Of a stretch of 64,000 nt of DNA, positions 55,844 through 64,000 are shown one piece after another (the stretch's first letter is position 1; every line of letters starts with the position of its first letter). Both the position numbers and the translations under genes were made by a program. Origin of the DNA: Micromonospora vinacea (GTDB lineage: Bacteria > Actinomycetota > Actinomycetes > Mycobacteriales > Micromonosporaceae); contig NZ_JADOTY010000001.1 of assembly GCF_015751785.1 (NCBI RefSeq), forward strand, positions 682,001 to 746,000, written 5' to 3'. Under the pieces are notes generated by a model. It saw only the letters and a list, made by a program, of their open reading frames with translations. It made no database searches and was not told the origin of the DNA.

Positions 55844-56980
55844 CTACTTGGTCTTGTTCACGAATTCCGGGTGCTCGAGCAGGAACGGGTCGAGTTGCTC
55901 GTTGTGCAGGGCGGTGAAGAAGTCCGGGACCCCCTCCTGGAACTGCTCGCCCAGGTACTTCTTACCGTCGAAGACTCCACCACCGGGGAGCTTGATCATC
56001 TCGATCGTGTTCGGCCGGATGTCCTTCAGGGCGAGCCCGAAGTCGACCACGCTGTTGCCCCGGCCGTTGAAGATCAGTGACTGGCCGGCGGCACGGAGCA
56101 CCTTGTCCAGCTTGATCGGGTTGGACACCACGTCCGCACTGAACGCCTGGCCGACCATGGCCTTGACGAACTGCTGCTGGTGCCGCTGCCGGCCGTAGTC
56201 GGAATCCGGGACACCGTTCTTCGGGTAGCGCTGGCGGACGTAGTCCAACGCCTGCCACCCACTCAGGTGCCGGTTGCCCTTCTTGTAGAGCGCCTGCGGG
56301 CCGACGTAACCCTCACCACGGGTGTTGCCCGGGCGCGGCTTGCCGTCGGGCTGCTTGTGCTCGGACTTCACGTCGCGCTCGATGTACATGTCGACACCAC
56401 CCATGGCGTCGACGATCTTCTGGAAGCCGGTGAAGTTGATGATCGCACCAGCGTCGAAGCGCTTGATGCCTGTCACCTTCTGCACCGTGGTGGCCAGCAG
56501 TTCGAAGCCCCGGGCCGCGTCGGGGTTGGCCCCCGGCACCTTGCTGCCGAACGACATCGCGGCGTTGATCTTCGTGGTCTCGCCCGGGAAGTTGGCCTTC
56601 TTGAACTCCGGGATGTGCACGTAGAGGTCACGTGGCAGCGAGAACAGGTAGGCCCGGTCCATCGAGGCCGGCACGTGCAGCACCATGATCGAGTCGGCCA
56701 GTGGCGCGGCCGTCGGCGTACGCGGGTCGATACCGACGAGCAGGATGTTGAGCGGGCCCTTGATGTCGCTCTTCTTCGCCTGGGCGCCCGCGGCCTGGTC
56801 CCCGAAGAGGTCGGCCTTGCCGACGGACCCCTCGTAGCGGGCCATCAGCACCTCGGTGCCGACCAGCACCGCGCCGCTGAGCACGGCCAGCACGGTGCCG
56901 AACACCGTGCAGATCCTGGCCCACCGCGGCACGCCTCGCCAGATGGACGGCTTGCGGCCCCTCTTGCCGGCCTTACCCAC
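55844..56980 (-). CDS. LytR-CpsA-Psr (LCP) family protein located inside the ATP synthase locus
   Basis: About 378 residues. A basic N-terminus, one membrane helix (ICTVFGTVLAVLSGAVLVG) and an LCP domain: PLNILLVGIDPRTPTAAPLA, SIMVLHVPASMDRAYLFSLP, RDLYVHIPEF, GFQKIVDAMGGVDMYIERDV, HLSGWQALDYVRQRYPKNGV and DYGRQRHQQQFVKAM. LCP enzymes attach teichoic-acid or arabinogalactan-type polymers to peptidoglycan. The GTG at 56980 is chosen because GGAG lies six bases upstream; an ATG at 56986 abuts the ribosome site too closely. It lies between atpD and atpC, an unusual place. Confidence 0.88.
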   Translation of the reverse strand: MGKAGKRGRKPSIWRGVPRWARICTVFGTVLAVLSGAVLVGTEVLMARYEGSVGKADLFGDQAAGAQAKKSDIKGPLNILLVGIDPRTPTAAPLADSIMVLHVPASMDRAYLFSLPRDLYVHIPEFKKANFPGETTKINAAMSFGSKVPGANPDAARGFELLATTVQKVTGIKRFDAGAIINFTGFQKIVDAMGGVDMYIERDVKSEHKQPDGKPRPGNTRGEGYVGPQALYKKGNRHLSGWQALDYVRQRYPKNGVPDSDYGRQRHQQQFVKAMVGQAFSADVVSNPIKLDKVLRAAGQSLIFNGRGNSVVDFGLALKDIRPNTIEMIKLPGGGVFDGKKYLGEQFQEGVPDFFTALHNEQLDPFLLEHPEFVNKTK

Positions 56981-57152
56981 GAGCATCTCCGTTCGTTACG
57001 CCCACGACGAGGAAGACGGGCGCACGTCGTCGAAAGGTTGCAAAGATCAACGCTCGTTCAGGTGAGCGCGCGGAACGAACCGTAGCTCGGGAGTCTCGGG
57101 AGTGACGACCGCGAGTAACGGACCGCGACGATGGTAAGACGCGAACATGAAC

Positions 57153-57187
57153 AAAAGACTGCCCCGGCATTGCCGGGGCAGTCTTTT
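57153..57187. terminator. Strong intrinsic terminator after atpD
   Basis: AAAAGACTGCCCCGGCA (57153-57169) pairs exactly with TGCCGGGGCAGTCTTTT (57171-57187), with T-runs on both strands. It lies 24 bases after the atpD stop and ends the main ATP synthase transcript. Confidence 0.93.
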
Positions 57188-57211
57188 TGCTACGGATTGG
57201 ATGGGGACTTG

Positions 57212-59577
<2,366 letters not shown>

Positions 59578-59581
59578 GGGA

Positions 59582-61234
59582 TCAGCTCTCGGCCGGGCGG
59601 TCGGTCGCGCTGTCGCGGAAGCGGGTCACCGTCTCGCGGTTCTCGTCGCCCTCCAGCGGCGCGGCCGGCGCGTCGTTGACCTTGCGCTCGTCGTCCTTGT
59701 TGAGGAAGACCTGCTTGAACTCGGCGATCGCCCCGTCCAGCGAACCGACGATGTCGTCGCCCCACTGGTTGTCGGCGATACCGGCCAGCACACCCTGGTG
59801 CTTGTGCCGCAGGTACTGGAGGAACTCCGCCTCGAAGCGCCGAACGTCGCCCACCGGGATGTCGTCCAGCTTGCCCTCGACGCCGGCCCAGACCGAGACG
59901 ACCTCCTGCTCGACCGGGAACGGCGAGTAGTTCGGCTGCTTGAGCAGCTCGACGAGGCGGACGCCGCGGTCGAGCTGGGCGCGAGAGGCCCGGTCCAGGT
60001 CGGAGGCGAAGGCGGCGAACGCCTCCAGCTCGCGGTACTGCGCGAGGTTGAGCCGCAGCGAACCGGCGACCTTGCGCATCGGCTTCACCTGCGCGGCGCC
60101 ACCGACCCGGGAGACCGAGGTGCCGACGTTGATCGCCGGACGGACGCCCTGGTTGAACAGGTCGGTCTCCAGGAAGATCTGACCGTCGGTGATCGAGATG
60201 ACGTTGGTCGGGATGAAGGCCGAGATGTCGTTGGCCTTCGTCTCGATGATCGGCAGACCGGTCATCGAGCCGCCACCCAGCTCGTCGGAGAGCTTCGCGC
60301 AGCGCTCCAGCAGGCGGGAGTGCAGGTAGAAGACGTCACCCGGGTACGCCTCACGGCCCGGCGGGCGACGCAGCAGCAGCGACACGGCCCGGTACGCCTC
60401 AGCCTGCTTGCTCAGGTCGTCGAAGACGATCAGAACGTGCTTGCCGCCGTACATCCAGTGCTGCCCGATGGACGAGCCGGTGTACGGGGCGAGGTACTTG
60501 AAGCCGGCCGGGTCGGACGCCGGCGAGGCGACGATGGTGGTGTATTCCATCGCGCCCGCCTCCTCGAGCTGCCCCTTGATCGAGGCGATCGTGGAGGCCT
60601 TCTGGCCGATGGCGACGTAGATGCAGCGGACCTGCTTCTTCGGGTCGCCGGTGCGCCAGTTGTCCCGCTGGTTGAGGATCGCGTCCAGGGCGACAGTGGT
60701 CTTACCGGTCTTCCGGTCACCGATGATCAGCTGTCGCTGGCCCCGACCGATCGGGGTCATCGCGTCGATCGCCTTGATGCCGGTCTGCAGCGGCTCGAAC
60801 ACCGACTGCCGGGACATCACGTTCGGAGCCTGCAGCTCCAACTCGCGGAAACCCTCGTTGGCGATGTCACCGAGCCCGTCGATCGGCTTGCCGAGCGCGT
60901 CGACCACGCGGCCGAGGAAGGCGTCGCCGACCGGAACGGAGAGAACCCGCTCGGTGCGCTTGACGCGCTGCCCCTCCTCCAGCTTGGCGGAGTCACCGAG
61001 AACGACGACACCGATCTCCCGGACGTCGAGGTTCAACGCCACGCCGAGCGTGCCGTCCTCGAACTCCAGGAGTTCGTTGGTCATGGTCGAAGGCAGGCCC
61101 TCGACGTGGGCGATACCGTCACCGGTGTCAGCGACGGTGCCGACCTCCTCGCGGGAGACGTCGGACGAGTAGGAAGAGACGTAGCGCTCCAGGGCGCCGC
61201 GGATCTCCTCCGTCGAGATGGTCAGCTCGGCCAT
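59582..61234 (-). CDS. atpA: ATP synthase F1 alpha subunit
   Basis: A 550-residue regulatory nucleotide-binding subunit: N-terminal [21 protein letters not shown]-loop [37 protein letters not shown] and [20 protein letters not shown]. The C-terminal 40 residues form an acidic, Arg-rich extension typical of actinobacteria. AAGGAAGCAGAGG precedes the ATG. A 140-base gap separates it from atpH. Confidence 0.97.
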   Translation of the reverse strand: MAELTISTEEIRGALERYVSSYSSDVSREEVGTVADTGDGIAHVEGLPSTMTNELLEFEDGTLGVALNLDVREIGVVVLGDSAKLEEGQRVKRTERVLSVPVGDAFLGRVVDALGKPIDGLGDIANEGFRELELQAPNVMSRQSVFEPLQTGIKAIDAMTPIGRGQRQLIIGDRKTGKTTVALDAILNQRDNWRTGDPKKQVRCIYVAIGQKASTIASIKGQLEEAGAMEYTTIVASPASDPAGFKYLAPYTGSSIGQHWMYGGKHVLIVFDDLSKQAEAYRAVSLLLRRPPGREAYPGDVFYLHSRLLERCAKLSDELGGGSMTGLPIIETKANDISAFIPTNVISITDGQIFLETDLFNQGVRPAINVGTSVSRVGGAAQVKPMRKVAGSLRLNLAQYRELEAFAAFASDLDRASRAQLDRGVRLVELLKQPNYSPFPVEQEVVSVWAGVEGKLDDIPVGDVRRFEAEFLQYLRHKHQGVLAGIADNQWGDDIVGSLDGAIAEFKQVFLNKDDERKVNDAPAAPLEGDENRETVTRFRDSATDRPAES

Positions 61235-61374
61235 CCTCTGCTTCCTTAAAATTCAGGGGCCCGGGATACCTAGTACCGACCGGTCCGAATGGCGTCTGTC
61301 ATTCCGGGCGCTGGCGGTCCAGCCACCCTGACGCTGGGCGGCGGAGCCGCTCAGCCGCGGGGCGGCGAAGCCGA

Positions 61375-62196
61375 TCAGCGCTTCGCGAGCGCGTTGCGGG
61401 TCTCGTTGAGGCGGCGCAGGATGGTGCCGTCGTACAGGTCGGAACCGACCCGCACGCTCACGCCACCCAGGACGTGGGGGTCCACCGTCTGCTTGACGGA
61501 GACCTCCCGACCGTATATCGCGCTGAGGCTCGCACCCAGCCGGCGCTCGTCCTCGTCACTCAACGGGGCCGCGACGGTCACGTACGCCACCTGCCGGTCA
61601 CGTCGCTCGGCGGCGAGTTCCACCAGCCGGGTGAGCGCGCCGGTGAAGGAGCGCCCCCCGTACCCGCCGAGTGCGACCTCGACGAGGCGGACGGTGACCG
61701 GACGGGCCTTGTCGGCGAGCAGCTCGCGGGCCAGGGTGGCCCGCTGCTCGACCGGGGCGACCGGGTCGGCGAGCGTGTTGCTCAGCGCCGACTGACCGGC
61801 CACGACCTGACCGAAGCGGAACAGCTCGTCCTCGACCTCGCCCAGCTCGCCGGCCTTGTCGGCACTGGCGAGCAGCGCCTCCACGCCCAGCCGCTCGGCG
61901 CCGTCGAGCAGCTCCGACGGTGCCGACCACCGGCCGGAGACGAGCGACACGAGCAGGTCGAGCGCGTCCGCGCCGATCCGCCCGCCCAGCATGTCGCCGA
62001 GCAGAGCGCCGCGGTCCTCGCCGGACCGGGACGGCTCGGAGAGTGCCCGGCGCAGCCGCGGCTCACGCCGCAGCAGGGTCGCCACGGAGAGGATGGCGTC
62101 GGCGGTGGAGGCCACCGCCGACGGCTCCGCGCCGCGGACGTACGCGTCGAGGCGCTCGGCCGCGACCTTGTACGACTCCCGGCTGGCGGCCTGCAT
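61375..62196 (-). CDS. atpH: ATP synthase F1 delta subunit
   Basis: A 273-residue delta subunit of the long actinobacterial type. The conserved C-terminal part is RLVELAAERRDRQVAYVTVA, VKQTVDPHVLGGVSVRVGSD and LYDGTILRRLNETRNALAK. It links the stator stalk to the F1 head. Its ATG overlaps the atpF stop. Confidence 0.95.
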   Translation of the reverse strand: MQAASRESYKVAAERLDAYVRGAEPSAVASTADAILSVATLLRREPRLRRALSEPSRSGEDRGALLGDMLGGRIGADALDLLVSLVSGRWSAPSELLDGAERLGVEALLASADKAGELGEVEDELFRFGQVVAGQSALSNTLADPVAPVEQRATLARELLADKARPVTVRLVEVALGGYGGRSFTGALTRLVELAAERRDRQVAYVTVAAPLSDEDERRLGASLSAIYGREVSVKQTVDPHVLGGVSVRVGSDLYDGTILRRLNETRNALAKR

Positions 62197-62738
62197 CAGC
62201 GGGCCCCCGTGCTCTCGAGACCGCTCAGGAACCGGTCGACGGTGCCCTTACGCCGCGCCTCGTCGGCCAGCGACTCGCCAACGATCTTGCTGGCCAGGTC
62301 CACCGCGATCGTGCCGACCTCCGTGCGCAGCTCGCGCACGATGGTGGCCCGCTCGGCGGCGAGCGCGTCCTTGCCCGCCTGGATGACCCGGTCGGACTCT
62401 TCCCGCGCCTTGGCGAGGATGTCCTGCCGGATGCCCTCGGCGTCGGCCCGCGCGTCGTCACGGATCTTGGCGGCGTCGGTCCGGGCCTCAGCGAGCTGGG
62501 CACGGTACTGCTCGAGCAGCTGGTTCGCCTCGGCCTGAGCGGCCTCGGCGCGCTTGATGCCGCCCTCGATCGCGTCGACCCGAGCCTGGAACGTCTGCTC
62601 CATGCGCGGGAAGACGAACTTCATCAGGACGAAGCAGAGCACGGCGAAGGCGACCGTGCCGACCACGATCTCCTGCCAGATCGGAATGATCGGGTTGTGG
62701 TCTGACTCACCACCCTCGGCGGCGAGGAGGAACAACAT
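62196..62738 (-). CDS. atpF: ATP synthase F0 b subunit
   Basis: A 180-residue stator subunit: one N-terminal membrane helix (IVVGTVAFAVLCFVLMKFVF) followed by a long charged helix (RVDAIEGGIKRAEAAQAEAN onwards) forming the peripheral stalk dimer. Overlaps atpH by one base. GGGAGGTCACCC precedes the ATG. Confidence 0.96.
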   Translation of the reverse strand: MLFLLAAEGGESDHNPIIPIWQEIVVGTVAFAVLCFVLMKFVFPRMEQTFQARVDAIEGGIKRAEAAQAEANQLLEQYRAQLAEARTDAAKIRDDARADAEGIRQDILAKAREESDRVIQAGKDALAAERATIVRELRTEVGTIAVDLASKIVGESLADEARRKGTVDRFLSGLESTGAR

Positions 62739-62767
62739 GGGTGACCTCCCGGTCGGAAGGGGCGGAA

Positions 62768-63019
<252 letters not shown>

Positions 63020-63066
63020 TTATCACGCGTGACTCTCACGCGGGACGACAACGGTTGGTGCGTGGA

Positions 63067-63864
63067 TCAGTGCTCTTCGGCGAGCGCACCCTGGATGTAG
63101 CTGGCGCTCAGCACGGTGAAGACGTAGGCCTGCAGGACGATGACCAGCGCCTCGAGGAGCGTCAGCGCCACCGTCATCACCCAGGAGACCACCGAGATCG
63201 GCGCCAACCAGGCGTTGGCGTTGAGCATCGCGAAGCCGCCGAGCGTGAAGACCAGCAGGAGCATGTGGCCGGCGAACATGTTCGCGAAGAGACGGACGGC
63301 CAGCGAGAACGGCCGGATGATGAAGGTCGAGAACGCCTCGATCGGGATCAGCAGCGGCAGGATGTACCACGGTGCCGGCGGGATCAGGGCGTGCTTGAAG
63401 TATTTGCCGAAGCCGTGGTGCCGGATGCCGATGTAGTTGAACAGCACGTAGCTGATCACCGCGAGGATCGCCGGGAAGGCGATGTGCGAGTTCGGCGAGA
63501 TCTGGAAGAGCGGAATGATCGCGAACGCGTTCGTCAGCAGCACGAAGCAGAACAGCGTCGTGAAGTACGGAGCGAACCGCACGCCCTGGTGACCGATCAT
63601 GTCGACCGAGATGTTGTTCCGGACGAAGCCGTAGATCGACTCGGCGAACCACTGCTTCTTGGTCGGCACCAGCTTCGGGTTCCGATAGGTCGCCAGGAAG
63701 AAGATGATCAGAACGCCGACCGCGATCCAGATCATCAGCGTGAACTTGGTGAACCACGGAGCGTTCTCCACACCCCAGGGCGCGATCGCGGGCAGGTAGA
63801 AGTCGTCCACACTGGGTGGGAATGCCGCCTGGCCCGCTGCCAGAACGTTCGCCTGTCCGAACAC
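63067..63864 (-). CDS. atpB: ATP synthase F0 a subunit
   Basis: A 265-residue membrane protein, start GTG at 63862-63864 after AGGAAGG. The essential Arg is in IIRPFSLAVRLFANMFAGHM; other conserved parts are KKQWFAESIYGFVRNNISVD, TLFCFVLLTNAFAIIPLFQI and WVMTVALTLLEALVIVLQAY. It provides the proton half-channels opposite the c ring. Confidence 0.97.
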   Translation of the reverse strand: MFGQANVLAAGQAAFPPSVDDFYLPAIAPWGVENAPWFTKFTLMIWIAVGVLIIFFLATYRNPKLVPTKKQWFAESIYGFVRNNISVDMIGHQGVRFAPYFTTLFCFVLLTNAFAIIPLFQISPNSHIAFPAILAVISYVLFNYIGIRHHGFGKYFKHALIPPAPWYILPLLIPIEAFSTFIIRPFSLAVRLFANMFAGHMLLLVFTLGGFAMLNANAWLAPISVVSWVMTVALTLLEALVIVLQAYVFTVLSASYIQGALAEEH

Positions 63865-63875
63865 CGTGTCCCTTC

Positions 63876-64000
63876 CTAAGTAGGCGTGCCGAGCCGACGG
63901 ACGACGAGGATGATGCCCCCGGTCACGCCGAGCACGACGCCGATCCCGGTGGCGACGCCACCGGTATCGAGCCACTGGTCGACCAGCCAGCCGATGAAAC
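63876..64000 (-). CDS. ATP synthase-associated small membrane protein, C-terminus only (AtpI/AtpZ-like)
   Basis: The last 41 codons of a minus-strand gene: FIGWLVDQWLDTGGVATGIG and VVLGVTGGIILVVRRLGTPT, ending in TAG at 63876-63878. A membrane helix with a short basic tail, ending just before atpB (12 bases from its start), fits the small AtpI/AtpZ protein that often heads the ATP synthase operon. The rest of the gene is to the right of the window. Confidence 0.7.
   Translation of the reverse strand, partial: FIGWLVDQWLDTGGVATGIGVVLGVTGGIILVVRRLGTPT

Noticed and set aside
57046..57061. ATCAACGCTCGTTCAG upstream of the LCP gene as a seventh acyl-CoA operator
   Set aside because: It matches only about 12 of 16 positions, the symmetry is lost and the target has no acyl-CoA role; kept out of the consensus.

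Overview
The window is high-GC actinobacterial DNA, most likely from Micromonospora or a close relative in the Micromonosporaceae. Pointers are a conservon (sensor kinase, roadblock, DUF742, GTPase), a class F sortase, an XRE/DUF5753 + DUF397 pair, SigE-family ECF sigma factor, NucS, MeaA/Ccr acyl-CoA genes, GTG starts and many leaderless promoters. No rRNA, tRNA, CRISPR array, IS element or prophage was seen; it reads as ordinary chromosome. Assignments rest on reading translations and motifs, not on database searches.

Layout. 1-3.2 kb (minus): conservon whose GTPase runs off the left edge. 3.6-8.0 kb (plus): two membrane/acidic proteins sharing a domain, a sodium:solute symporter with a small membrane partner, and an acidic hypothetical. 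8.1-12.5 kb: a secreted GH6 cellulase with CBM2 and an upstream CebR-like operator; then a repeat-rich wall-anchored protein and its class F sortase. 12.5-22.5 kb: giant NAD-glutamate dehydrogenase, lipoprotein class B PBP, arginase-family enzyme with a repetitive tail, CnoX-like co-chaperone.

22.7-30.1 kb is a block of acyl-CoA and B12-linked metabolism: isobutyryl-CoA mutase large subunit, two Asp23/Gls24 proteins, MeaB GTPase, acetyl-CoA acetyltransferase, methylmalonyl/ethylmalonyl-CoA epimerase and crotonyl-CoA carboxylase/reductase. Related genes lie further right: a double 3-hydroxyacyl-CoA dehydrogenase (39.9-41.7 kb), MeaA-type ethylmalonyl-CoA mutase (47.8-49.8 kb), 3-hydroxybutyryl-CoA dehydrogenase (51.7-52.5 kb) and PduO cobalamin adenosyltransferase (54.0 kb). 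Together they supply much of the first half of the ethylmalonyl-CoA pathway and its cofactor care. The promoter regions of six of these transcription units carry a related 16-bp site (about CTTAGCGATCGTTCAG), which suggests one undescribed regulon crossing the window.

30.4-34.0 kb holds two long coiled-coil DivIVA/Scy/FilP-like cytoskeletal genes. 34.1-47.7 kb is mixed: XRE/DUF397 regulators, AI-2E exporter-like protein, two alpha/beta hydrolases, ECF sigma factor with a membrane partner, FHA protein, aldehyde dehydrogenase, methyltransferase, NucS, DUF4126 and DUF1540 proteins. 49.9-51.6 kb is an ABC-2 transporter. 52.6-54.6 kb has MurA (Asp at the fosfomycin-target position) and PduO, divergent with overlapping start codons. 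55.0-64.0 kb is the F1Fo ATP synthase operon (minus), in which a strong terminator and a LytR-CpsA-Psr gene separate atpC from atpD.

Long intergenic palindromes of at least three families (19.93, 22.58, 28.42, 34.03 and 54.75 kb) lie after or between genes.
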